Position numbers and translations under genes: made by a program
DNA from: Eubacteriales bacterium
GTDB taxonomy: Bacteria > Bacillota > Clostridia > Peptostreptococcales > Anaerovoracaceae
Direction of reading: 5' to 3'
DNA: 7,553 nucleotides
Assembly: GCA_028702415.1 (NCBI GenBank)
Contig: JAQVOT010000045.1
Location: forward strand, 1 to 7,553
Shown: positions 1-6,576 of the stretch, in pieces
Layout: the number at the start of each line of letters is the position of its first letter
How positions within the stretch are numbered: the stretch's first letter is position 1
Notes under the pieces: generated by a model
What the model was told of the DNA's origin: nothing
What the model saw: the letters and a program-made list of their open reading frames with translations, nothing else
The model's database searches: none

Positions 1-1
1 A

Positions 2-508
2 AACATTGAGGATAAGCTTGCTAGGATCCAGATGCCTCTACCTGAAAAGGTAATCCCTTTTACCCCAGATGAACTGGGACTCACCGACGAGAATCCTGAA
101 CTTGGCACATGCTATATGATAGACATGGATGGTATTTCGCATCTCGTTCTAAAGAATATTGAGGCTACAGCTGAAAAGTTTAACAGAATAAAGAATTATG
201 TCTACAAAAAATGCGGTAGTTTGGAAGCCTTTGGCGTGATGTTTTTTGACGAAAGAACAGAACTGCTTACCCCTGTTGTATATGTTAGAAATGTGGATAC
301 CACATATTTTGAGGGAAGCTGTGCATCCGGCACAACAGCAACGGCATACAGCATGGTTTTAGATAAACCTGACGGCAGGTATAATTTATCATACAGACAA
401 CCGGCAGGTACTCTGGAAGTGACAATAACCAAGGAAAATGCAGATATAACCAGTATTTTTCTGTCAGGCCTGCTGGAATTATCAGATAAAATAACAATTG
501 AAATATAG
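2..508 (+). CDS. CntK-like amino-acid racemase (DapF fold), C-terminal half, 5' end outside window
   Basis: The frame is open from base 2 with no stop, and the residues before the Met at 32 (ending in LARIQMPLP) look like the strand that opens the second half of DapF-fold enzymes. I therefore treat this as a truncated gene rather than a 158-residue protein starting at 32. DapF-fold enzymes invert the alpha carbon of an amino acid using two cysteines, one per half, without a cofactor. The visible half carries GSCASGTT (Cys codon at 320-322), preceded by a GVMFFDE...LLTPVVYV stretch and followed by RQPAGTLEVT. From memory these three blocks match the staphylococcal histidine racemase CntK (SCGSGT motif) better than true diaminopimelate epimerase (ACGTGA). 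The first catalytic Cys lies upstream and cannot be checked. The gene is followed after 14 nt by an aminopeptidase gene. Family is fairly sure; the substrate (histidine or another amino acid) is inference. Confidence 0.75.
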   Translation, partial: NIEDKLARIQMPLPEKVIPFTPDELGLTDENPELGTCYMIDMDGISHLVLKNIEATAEKFNRIKNYVYKKCGSLEAFGVMFFDERTELLTPVVYVRNVDTTYFEGSCASGTTATAYSMVLDKPDGRYNLSYRQPAGTLEVTITKENADITSIFLSGLLELSDKITIEI

Positions 509-511
509 AAT

Positions 512-516
512 GGAGG
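512..516 (+). promoter_or_regulatory. Ribosome binding site of the aminopeptidase
   Basis: A GGAGG sits six bases before the ATG at 523, just after the racemase stop (506-508). It fixes the aminopeptidase start. No promoter is evident in the short gap, which supports co-transcription with the racemase. Confidence 0.85.
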
Positions 517-522
517 ATTATT

Positions 523-1632
523 ATGGACCCAAGAATTAAAGAACTGGCAAATTTATTGACCGATTATTCCTGCAACATTCAGCCAGGAGAAAGAGTGCTG
601 ATAAGTTACGAAGGTGAATGCTGTAAGAATCTAGCACGACAGCTAATAAAAAATGTGTATGCTAAAGGAGGTTTCCCCTACAGTGAAATCAGGGATGCAG
701 CAATAACAAGAGAAATTCTCCTGGAGTGTACCGAAGATCAAATAAAATTCAAGGATGAATGTGACCTTGTTCAGATGAAGGGGATGCAGGCTTACATTGC
801 CATAAGAGCCGGCAATAACACTTCAGAACTTTCAGATGTTCCATCAGACAAGCTTAACCTGTATAGCAAGCTCTCCCGCCCCACTCTGGATTACAGAGTA
901 AATAAAACAAAATGGGTAGTTTTGAGATATCCGAATTATTCCATGGCACAGCTGGCAAATTCAAGCCTCGAAGCATTTGAGAATTTCTACTTCGATGTAT
1001 GCACTCTGGACTACAGAAAAATGAGCGAAGCGATGAACCCCCTTGTTGAGCTGATGAACAGAACTGACAAAGTACAGATTAAAGGCCCCGGCACCGACCT
1101 TACATTCTCAATCAAGGGAATCGGAGCTGTGAAGTGTGACGGCCTAAGAAATGTACCGGACGGTGAAGTTTATACTGCCCCTGTCAGGGAATCAATGAAC
1201 GGAATTATTTCATACAACACACCCTCTGAAGAAAAGGGGTTCACATACGAGAACATAGTATTTGAAGTTAAAGATGGCAAAATCATAAAAGCCACATCAA
1301 ACGATAACAAGAAGATAAATGATTTACTTGATGTTGATGAAGGTGCCAGATACTTTGGAGAATTTGCCATCGGAGTAAATCCTTACATTCTCCACCCAAT
1401 GAAGGATACGCTTTTCGATGAAAAAATTGCCGGCTCATTTCACCTTACACCGGGAATGTGTTACGAAGATGCCCCTAACGGAAACAAGAGTGCCAATCAC
1501 TGGGATCTTGTAATGATTCAAAGACCGGAATATGGTGGCGGCGAAATATGGTTTGATGACGTCCTTATCAGAAAAGAAGGTATCTTTGTTTTACCTGAAC
1601 TTGAAGGGCTAAATCCCGAAAATCTGAAATAA
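523..1632 (+). CDS. M29-family metallo-aminopeptidase (AmpS/AmpT-like)
   Basis: A 369-residue cytosolic leucyl-type aminopeptidase, expected to remove N-terminal residues from peptides using two divalent metal ions. The length is close to the M29 norm (about 370-415). The family blocks appear in order: GEVYTAP (Glu215), GARYFGEFAIG (Glu280), FDEKIAGSFHL (His307), Tyr314, and NHWDLV (His326, Asp328). By spacing these correspond to the Glu/Glu/His/Tyr/His/Asp metal and active-site residues of aminopeptidase T, and none is missing. The N-terminal part (about 1-180) is the more variable dimer domain. There is no signal peptide. It lies 14 nt behind the CntK-like racemase, so the two are probably co-expressed; joint peptide or amino-acid processing is inference. 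A hairpin terminator follows 21 nt after the stop. M29 assignment is secure; peptide preference is unknown. Confidence 0.93.
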   Translation: MDPRIKELANLLTDYSCNIQPGERVLISYEGECCKNLARQLIKNVYAKGGFPYSEIRDAAITREILLECTEDQIKFKDECDLVQMKGMQAYIAIRAGNNTSELSDVPSDKLNLYSKLSRPTLDYRVNKTKWVVLRYPNYSMAQLANSSLEAFENFYFDVCTLDYRKMSEAMNPLVELMNRTDKVQIKGPGTDLTFSIKGIGAVKCDGLRNVPDGEVYTAPVRESMNGIISYNTPSEEKGFTYENIVFEVKDGKIIKATSNDNKKINDLLDVDEGARYFGEFAIGVNPYILHPMKDTLFDEKIAGSFHLTPGMCYEDAPNGNKSANHWDLVMIQRPEYGGGEIWFDDVLIRKEGIFVLPELEGLNPENLK

Positions 1633-1653
1633 ATTTGTTTTTAATAAAAAAAT

Positions 1654-1698
1654 TGATAAGGCCTATGGAAGCATCTTGTAAATCCATGGGCCTTATCA
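1654..1698. terminator. Bidirectional intrinsic terminator between convergent genes
   Basis: The arms at 1654-1669 and 1683-1698 form a 16-bp stem (core GATAAGGCC / GGCCTTATC) with a single G-T wobble and a 13-nt loop. On the plus strand TTTTT follows at 1699-1703, ending the racemase-aminopeptidase unit. On the minus strand the stem is followed by a T-rich run, the complement of the A-run at 1646-1652, ending the wall-hydrolase gene. It fills most of the 86-nt gap between the convergent stops. Confidence 0.88.
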
Positions 1699-1718
1699 TT
1701 TTTAAGAGTATATATGAG

Positions 1719-3542
1719 CTATCTCTTTAGTTTTTTGACCTTTTCCAGAGTTTTTTTGCCGAACAGACCATCCTGTTTAAGTCCGAGTTTTTTCTGGAGT
1801 TTCTTTACTGCTTTGAAAGTCGCAGGTCCATACTTGCCTCCTGTGGTAATTGAAATTCCAGACCACTTTAGCATAACCTGAAGATTTTTTACCTGACTTC
1901 CTTTATCTCCCCTTTTGAAATAACCTCTTTTTGGAAGTTTCGGTAACGCACCGGAATATGTTTTCTTAATCACAGTTGCCGGCTTGGCAGTCGGTGTTTT
2001 AGTTGGAGCAGTTACTTCCGAATTCCCTTCCGGTGTTGTTGCCGGTACAGCCGCTTCCGGTGTTGCAGTTGATGTGCCGCTTGTTGCAAAACCATAAGCC
2101 TTTGTTGTTGATCCGCTTGAGCTTACCTTAAAAGTGTGGGATGCGCTTGCTGTTCCTCCAAAGGAATCCGTAGCTGAAATAACATAGGTATACGATCCAT
2201 TGCTCAGCTTGCTGAATTTCATGTATTCGTCAATATTGCTGAGCTTGTACGCAGAGGTGTTCGGGCGCATTGTTTTTGAATATACGTCCTTCCCACTGCT
2301 GTTTACTATCTTTCCGGTTACAGAAACTATGTTGTAATTTGATACTGCGTAACCCCTGACATTCATTCCGCTACCTTTTTTTACAGCATTAGGAAAGGAA
2401 TAACCGCATAAAGATACAAAAGAAGTTCCTTTAACGTTGGCATTAGACCCACTGTATGTTTGCCAGTATCCCGAAAGACATGTCTTACCTCTTGATGCCG
2501 CTGTAGCCACTGTGTTTGCAGGGATTTCAAAACTGAGGCAGAATTCGGCTGCGGCGATATAAGCACCGGCAGCAGTATTAGGAACACCCTTCAATGTGGT
2601 ATATACCTGGGAATAACTGTTCTGAAGTTCCGAGTTCAGAAATGCCAGCTGCATGTTAATGTCTCCAATGGATTTTTTTCCGGATATGGCCGAACTTAAC
2701 ATATTTGTCTTTCTTCCGGACGATGTCCACTGACATAGTCCATAGCCTGCTGAATCTGTCTTATAATTTTTCGATTTACCTGCCTTTGTCTTATAAGCGC
2801 CCTTACCTGCATTTACTCGATCTGTATATTCCTGATCCGAAAGACCAAACGAACTGTTATATGTATTCTGAAGATTAGTCGGACTCATGGCACTTTCTGC
2901 ATTGAGGTTTGTCATAACCCCGCATGCAGCGGCTGTATTAAGTCCCATGGTTTGTGTTAGGTAGTTGTATATTGCTGTTGTATTCGACAGATCAGCGGCA
3001 TAGGTCTCATCAAGAAAAACATCTCTGGCTGCTCCAAGAGTGCTTTCTGCAAAACCCTCCAAACTCGCACTGTCCGGTTCAACTGGTCCTTCTTCCTCCG
3101 TGTAAACGGGTTCGATCTCTTCTTCTGTAAGAATCGGTTCAACCTCATTGTTTTCCGGTTCCTGTTTATATACAGTTATCCATGGAACATCCAGAATGCT
3201 GCTTAAAGTATCGCTTAATACATATTCACTTCCCCATACAGGTTTCATGGAATAGAAATAGAAATCCGTGTCATCAAAATCCTCAACTGCTTCCCATGAA
3301 ACACTTATTTGTGTTACCTCTGTGCTGTTATCGAGATAAACACCCAGCGTTTCCGGGAGATTTAAAGTTAATTCCTCTTCTTCCGGATTTCCTTCATAGT
3401 AGTAATCTGTGGTTTCCATTTCTGCAAAATCAGTAATAAGGCCACCTGATAAAGCCTCCCCTTCAGCAGCAAATGCAATCTGCGGGATGAAGCTTACTAC
3501 CATAATTATTGAAAGTAAAATACTCGTGATTTTTTTCTTCAT
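1719..3542 (-). CDS. Secreted modular cell-wall hydrolase with phage-tail-lysozyme-type domain and peptidoglycan-binding domain
   Basis: A 607-residue exported protein predicted to cut peptidoglycan. Regions in order: Sec signal peptide 1-26 (KKK, hydrophobic core, AFA-A cleavage site); a beta/Ig-like region about 50-125 (ISVSWEAVEDFD); an acidic Glu/Pro linker about 127-160; a phage-tail-lysozyme-type domain about 185-362, with catalytic-Glu candidate Glu216 in NAES and the GYGLCQW signature at 266-272; a second beta domain about 371-473; a Thr/Pro/Ala linker about 478-530; and a C-terminal PG_binding_1 domain 531-605 (RGDKGSQVKNLQ, DGLFGKKT). The start is placed at 3542, not the in-frame ATG at 3572, because GGGGA lies seven bases before 3542, whereas 3572 has no ribosome site and sits at the predicted transcription start. 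The mature protein has five cysteines, four of them in the lysozyme domain. It has its own promoter. No phage genes are nearby, so this looks like a host autolysin or lysozyme. Bond specificity (muramidase or other) is inferred. Confidence 0.85.
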   Translation of the reverse strand: MKKKITSILLSIIMVVSFIPQIAFAAEGEALSGGLITDFAEMETTDYYYEGNPEEEELTLNLPETLGVYLDNSTEVTQISVSWEAVEDFDDTDFYFYSMKPVWGSEYVLSDTLSSILDVPWITVYKQEPENNEVEPILTEEEIEPVYTEEEGPVEPDSASLEGFAESTLGAARDVFLDETYAADLSNTTAIYNYLTQTMGLNTAAACGVMTNLNAESAMSPTNLQNTYNSSFGLSDQEYTDRVNAGKGAYKTKAGKSKNYKTDSAGYGLCQWTSSGRKTNMLSSAISGKKSIGDINMQLAFLNSELQNSYSQVYTTLKGVPNTAAGAYIAAAEFCLSFEIPANTVATAASRGKTCLSGYWQTYSGSNANVKGTSFVSLCGYSFPNAVKKGSGMNVRGYAVSNYNIVSVTGKIVNSSGKDVYSKTMRPNTSAYKLSNIDEYMKFSKLSNGSYTYVISATDSFGGTASASHTFKVSSSGSTTKAYGFATSGTSTATPEAAVPATTPEGNSEVTAPTKTPTAKPATVIKKTYSGALPKLPKRGYFKRGDKGSQVKNLQVMLKWSGISITTGGKYGPATFKAVKKLQKKLGLKQDGLFGKKTLEKVKKLKR

Positions 3543-3546
3543 AATA

Positions 3547-3553
3547 TTCCCCA
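3547..3553 (-). promoter_or_regulatory. Ribosome binding site deciding the wall-hydrolase start
   Basis: Read on the minus strand, TTGGGGAATATT precedes the ATG at 3542, giving a GGGGA Shine-Dalgarno at normal spacing. The in-frame ATG 30 nt upstream (3572) is preceded only by AT-rich promoter sequence. Confidence 0.75.
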
Positions 3554-3578
3554 ATTTTTTTCGGACAACCATAAATAT

Positions 3579-3607
3579 ATTATATAGAAAAAACGTTGAA
3601 TTCTCAA
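3579..3607 (-). promoter_or_regulatory. Sigma-A-type promoter of the wall-hydrolase gene
   Basis: On the minus strand a TTGAGA -35 box (3602-3607) is followed by a 17-nt spacer and a perfect TATAAT -10 box (3579-3584). Transcription would begin near 3572, giving a leader of about 30 nt before the ATG at 3542. The -35 box lies inside the hairpin at 3590-3613. Confidence 0.7.
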
Positions 3608-3613
3608 CGTTTT
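3590..3613 (-). terminator. Short hairpin with T-run after deoB (possible terminator or operator)
   Basis: Perfect 10-bp inverted arms (AAAACGTTGA at 3590-3599, TCAACGTTTT at 3604-3613) surround a 4-nt centre. Read on the minus strand, the second arm ends in a run of six T, as in an intrinsic terminator for the deoB operon. The stem has only three G-C pairs, so it would be weak. Because it overlaps the -35 and spacer of the next promoter, an operator for a repressor is an equal alternative. Confidence 0.45.
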
Positions 3614-3656
3614 ACGGGGGTATAAGTATTGATATTTGTTAATAAAACCTAATCTT

Positions 3657-3677
3657 TTCTTAACGTATATTTAAGAA
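3657..3677. repeat. AT-rich inverted repeat just after deoB
   Basis: Perfect 7-bp arms TTCTTAA (3657-3663) and TTAAGAA (3671-3677) are separated by 7 nt and begin 7 nt past the deoB stop. No T-run follows on the minus strand, so it is not a typical terminator. It could protect the 3' end or bind a regulator; chance in AT-rich DNA is also possible. The rest of 3614-3683 shows nothing I can name. Confidence 0.3.
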
Positions 3678-3683
3678 CAACAG

Positions 3684-4859
3684 CTACTTAAAAATAATTG
3701 ACTTGAAGCTCTCGCCTATTGCAGTTTTTTCACTGCCATCTGTTAGGAAATCTGTTATTGTGGCTCCAATATCGGCAAAGGAATTTCTGGTGCCTAGATC
3801 CACATTCTCCTTTAGCATATTTCCTGTTCCAATGCAGAAGATATATTCTCTTGTATGGTCATAGCCGGAATGCCTCGGATCGTTTCCGTGGTCAGAACAC
3901 ATGAAAATAACATCATCCCCCTTAAGAGCGTCAATTATCTCGGGAAGTCTGGCATCATATTCCTCAAGGGCCTGTGCATATCCCGTAATATCTCTTCGAT
4001 GACCGAACTTTGAATCAAAATCTACAAGATTTGTGAAAATGAGACCATCAAACTCCATATTTATCGCTTCTATCGTCTTTGTTATGCCATCGTCGTTACT
4101 TTCAATATGAACCGCTTTCGTAACACCGCTACCATTAAATATGTCACTGATCTTTCCGACAGTGTACACTTTCTGTCCCCTTTCAGATAGCAGATCAAGC
4201 ATTGTCTTCTCAGGAGGGGAAACTGCGTAATCCCGCCTGTCTGCAGTTCTTGTACGTTTTCCGTCTGGGCCGATCATATACGGTCTGGCAATTACTCTGC
4301 CACATGAATATTTTCCGGTAAGCAGTTTTCTTGCTTTTGCACATATATCATACAGTTCTTCCAGAGGAACAACGTCTGTATTTGCTGCCACTTGAAAAAC
4401 ACTGTCTGCAGATGTATATACTATTACCTTACCTGTACGTTCATGCTCATCACCCAGCTGTTCAATAATCTCTGTTCCTGAAGCGACTAGGTTTCCAATG
4501 TAACCTCTACCTGTAACCCTGACAAATTGATCCATAAGTTCCTGTGGGAAACCATCATGATATGTCTTGAATGGCACCTTGGTTTCTATACCTGCAATCT
4601 CCCAGTGCCCGGTAATCGTATCCTTGCCTGTGGATTTTTCTGCAAAACGCCCATATATTCCTGTTGGCATTTCAACGGCCAGCCTTCCCCCAGCTGCATT
4701 CTCAATGTTGCCCAGTCCAATGCTTCTCATGTTTGGAATCTTCAGACTGTAATTATCTACGATATGGCCAAGGGTATCAGCTCCCTTATCTCCATATGAA
4801 GCTGCATCAGGCAACTCTCCAAGGCCCAGACTATCCAATACAATTATTATAGCTCTCAT
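3684..4859 (-). CDS. deoB: Phosphopentomutase
   Basis: A 391-residue cytosolic enzyme that interconverts ribose or deoxyribose 1-phosphate and 5-phosphate, linking nucleoside salvage to the pentose phosphate pathway. It belongs to the alkaline-phosphatase-like metalloenzyme superfamily and is full length. The two-metal site is complete: Asp9 (VLDSLGLGELPDA), Asp282 and His287 (VDFDSKFGHRRD), Asp323 and His324 (CSDHGND), and His335 (GYDHTREY). Thr81 in GKDTITGHWE is the expected phosphorylated residue. Each is four positions below its counterpart in the Bacillus cereus enzyme. The ATG directly abuts the TAA of the preceding phosphoesterase gene, with GAGGGA six bases upstream (4866-4871), so translation is probably coupled. 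The usual partners (deoC, nucleoside phosphorylases, transporters) are absent from this window; it is the last gene of an rmuC-containing cluster. Confidence 0.97.
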   Translation of the reverse strand: MRAIIIVLDSLGLGELPDAASYGDKGADTLGHIVDNYSLKIPNMRSIGLGNIENAAGGRLAVEMPTGIYGRFAEKSTGKDTITGHWEIAGIETKVPFKTYHDGFPQELMDQFVRVTGRGYIGNLVASGTEIIEQLGDEHERTGKVIVYTSADSVFQVAANTDVVPLEELYDICAKARKLLTGKYSCGRVIARPYMIGPDGKRTRTADRRDYAVSPPEKTMLDLLSERGQKVYTVGKISDIFNGSGVTKAVHIESNDDGITKTIEAINMEFDGLIFTNLVDFDSKFGHRRDITGYAQALEEYDARLPEIIDALKGDDVIFMCSDHGNDPRHSGYDHTREYIFCIGTGNMLKENVDLGTRNSFADIGATITDFLTDGSEKTAIGESFKSIIFK

Positions 4860-5558
4860 TTATCTTCCCTCTTTTATTCTCAAAGGGCAACAGTTCAAGT
4901 AATCAGCAGAAATGATTCTGTACTCTGTGCCATTATATTCACCCTGAATTGCCTTTTTGAATGCATCTTCGCCATGAATATGCCCATAATAAACATTCCC
5001 AACATTATAGTCCTCAAAAAGCTGCATAAACCCCGAATAATGTCCTGGGTTTGAGACCGGAGGATAATGCAAAAATCCCAGTATCTTTTCCCCTGAAGGA
5101 ACGGAATCCAGAGATGCTTTTAGTCTGATTAGCTCCCGGTTATATATCTTCTCATCAGCATCTTTGAAATCATCATCGTCCGGTGTAATCCATCCCCTGC
5201 TTCCGCAAAGCCACACACCCTCAGCAACAATTGCATCGTTCTGAAGAAATCTTATCGAATTATACATACTGTTAAGTCTGGTTATTCCTGCCCACCATAA
5301 ATCATGGTTTCCCTTAAGCAACACCTTCTTTCCTGGCAGTTTGTCCACCCAGTCCAGATCATAACGGGCCTCTTCCAGTTTAAGACCCCAGGATATATCA
5401 CCCGCGACAATAACAGTATCATTTTCATCTACCATTCTGCACCAGTTCTCACGTATTCGCTCAACGTGGTTAAACCATCTGTTTCCAAACACATCCATGG
5501 GTTTCTCTGTGCCCGGAGCCATTGAAAGGTGCAGATCTGCTATTGCAAATATGCTCAC
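4860..5558 (-). CDS. Calcineurin-like metallophosphoesterase
   Basis: A 232-residue cytosolic protein of the calcineurin-like phosphoesterase superfamily with a complete set of two-metal motifs: DLH (Asp8, His10), GDISWG (Asp54), GNHD (Asn84, His85), FLHYPP (His164) and GHIHG (His193, His195). These cover essentially the whole domain, with no extra domain, signal peptide or membrane segment. The start is GTG at 5558-5556, overlapping the rmuC stop by 4 nt (GTGA), with GAGGAG eight bases upstream inside rmuC. It is also joined without gap to deoB. The natural substrate cannot be read from the sequence; such enzymes hydrolyse phosphomono- or diesters such as nucleotides. Its placement between RmuC and DeoB suggests a nucleotide or nucleic-acid phosphoester, which is only inference. 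Confidence 0.9.
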   Translation of the reverse strand: MSIFAIADLHLSMAPGTEKPMDVFGNRWFNHVERIRENWCRMVDENDTVIVAGDISWGLKLEEARYDLDWVDKLPGKKVLLKGNHDLWWAGITRLNSMYNSIRFLQNDAIVAEGVWLCGSRGWITPDDDDFKDADEKIYNRELIRLKASLDSVPSGEKILGFLHYPPVSNPGHYSGFMQLFEDYNVGNVYYGHIHGEDAFKKAIQGEYNGTEYRIISADYLNCCPLRIKEGR

Positions 5559-6556
5559 AGAATTTTCTCCTCATCACTATCATCATTTTCCTCAGAAATT
5601 ACTGAAACCTTATCCAGCACCCTCTGTATGCCTCTGGTCCTTGTCCCAACTAGAGTTTCAAGATCATTCTGCACCTGATCAATCCTATTCTGTACTTTGA
5701 CCAGGGCATCATTAAATTTGCCAAATTCGGTTTTTACTTTTTCAAGGGTATTCCACACTTCTCCTGAACTCTGTTGAAGAGCCAAAGACTTGAATCCCAG
5801 CTGGAAACTGTTCAGCATGGCTGCCATTGTGGTGGGCCCTGCCACATTTATTTTGTATTCCCTCTGCAGTATTTCAACCATGTTTAAACGAAGAACTTCT
5901 GCATAGAGACCTTCAAAAGGCAAAAACATGATCGCATAATCTGTTGTAAGCGGCGGATAAACATACTTTGTCTTTATGTCCCTGGCGGCTTTAATTATCG
6001 CATTCTTCAGACCATCTGAGGCTCTTTTTATAATATCTCTGTCCCCTGTATCATAGGCATCCAGCAGATTCAGATAAGCCTCCCCCGGAAACTTGGAATC
6101 GATTGGCAGATATACAAAGCTCCCGTCTTCTGCCGGAAACTTAACTGCAAATTCAACTCGCTCGCTTCCTCCCTTTACCGCAACATTTTCGTCATATTGT
6201 CCGGGAGCCAGCATCTCTTCAAGAATCGCACCCAGCTGGAGTTCCCCCATAACACCTCTCGTCTTAACATTGGTCATGAGTCTTCTCAGATCTTCAACAC
6301 CGGAATGGAGATTCTGCATTTCACCCAGGCTTCGGCTAACCTGTGCCATCGTATCAGTCAGTTGTCTGTTCAGTTCTGACAGTCTCTCATTCTGGTTGGC
6401 AATGCTCATGTTCTGAACATCAGCATTGTATTTCTGATTAAGGCAGATGTTTTTTTCAAGCCTTTGCATGCTTTTATTCAAAACAATAACTGCGATTATA
6501 AAAATGATTACAATCGCAACAGCAACAACAATAATTCCCAGCAGATTATTGTTCAT
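5555..6556 (-). CDS. rmuC: RmuC family DNA recombination protein
   Basis: A 333-residue RmuC-family protein, full length for a Gram-positive member. A hydrophobic N-terminal membrane segment (about 5-26, IIVVAVAIVIIFIIAVIVL) is followed by a coiled-coil stretch (about 28-95) and the RmuC core from about residue 100. The core shows GELQLGAILEE (Glu105), VEFAVKFP (Glu135), PIDSKFP (Asp153, Lys155), TKYVYPPLTTDYAIMFLPFEGLYAEV and the PTTM block. The Glu...Asp-Ser-Lys pattern fits the PD-(D/E)XK nuclease fold proposed for the family; E. coli RmuC limits inverted-repeat rearrangements. A second coiled coil and an acidic tail (EENDDSDEE) end the protein. The chosen ATG (6556) has GAGAGG five bases upstream; an in-frame GTG at 6571, five codons earlier and only 5 nt past the previous stop, lacks a good ribosome site. 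The next gene overlaps its stop. Confidence 0.93.
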   Translation of the reverse strand: MNNNLLGIIVVAVAIVIIFIIAVIVLNKSMQRLEKNICLNQKYNADVQNMSIANQNERLSELNRQLTDTMAQVSRSLGEMQNLHSGVEDLRRLMTNVKTRGVMGELQLGAILEEMLAPGQYDENVAVKGGSERVEFAVKFPAEDGSFVYLPIDSKFPGEAYLNLLDAYDTGDRDIIKRASDGLKNAIIKAARDIKTKYVYPPLTTDYAIMFLPFEGLYAEVLRLNMVEILQREYKINVAGPTTMAAMLNSFQLGFKSLALQQSSGEVWNTLEKVKTEFGKFNDALVKVQNRIDQVQNDLETLVGTRTRGIQRVLDKVSVISEENDDSDEEKIL

Positions 6557-6576
6557 ACCTACCTCTCTCACTATAT

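Noticed and set aside
14..29. HindIII (AAGCTT) and BamHI (GGATCC) sites close together, suggesting a cloning-vector junction.
   Set aside because: The racemase frame reads through both sites, and the residues they encode (KLARIQMP) fit the family's expected strand, so this is native coding sequence.
202..497. Reverse-strand open frames opposite the racemase.
   Set aside because: They lie entirely within a well-supported gene, have no ribosome site I can point to, and show no recognisable protein features.
32..508. A complete small 158-residue protein starting at the ATG at 32 with AGGA just upstream.
   Set aside because: The frame is open to the window edge, upstream residues fit the fold, and half a DapF-fold domain would lack one catalytic Cys.
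1719..3542. Prophage remnant, suggested by the phage-tail-lysozyme-type domain.
   Set aside because: The protein has a signal peptide and wall-binding domain, and the neighbours are chromosomal housekeeping genes; no holin, tail, integrase or attachment-site repeat is visible.
3182..3642. Plus-strand open frames opposite the 5' end of the wall hydrolase and its promoter.
   Set aside because: Composition is unlike a protein and they lie opposite a clear signal-peptide gene; they are shadows.
3614..3683. Riboswitch or small RNA in the spacer after deoB.
   Set aside because: It is AT-rich with only a short 7-bp inverted repeat; no conserved riboswitch core or long stable structure is visible.
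4527..4852. Several overlapping plus-strand open frames opposite deoB, and similar ones opposite rmuC (6093-6416).
   Set aside because: deoB and rmuC are complete with all family motifs; no sign of genuine overlapping genes.
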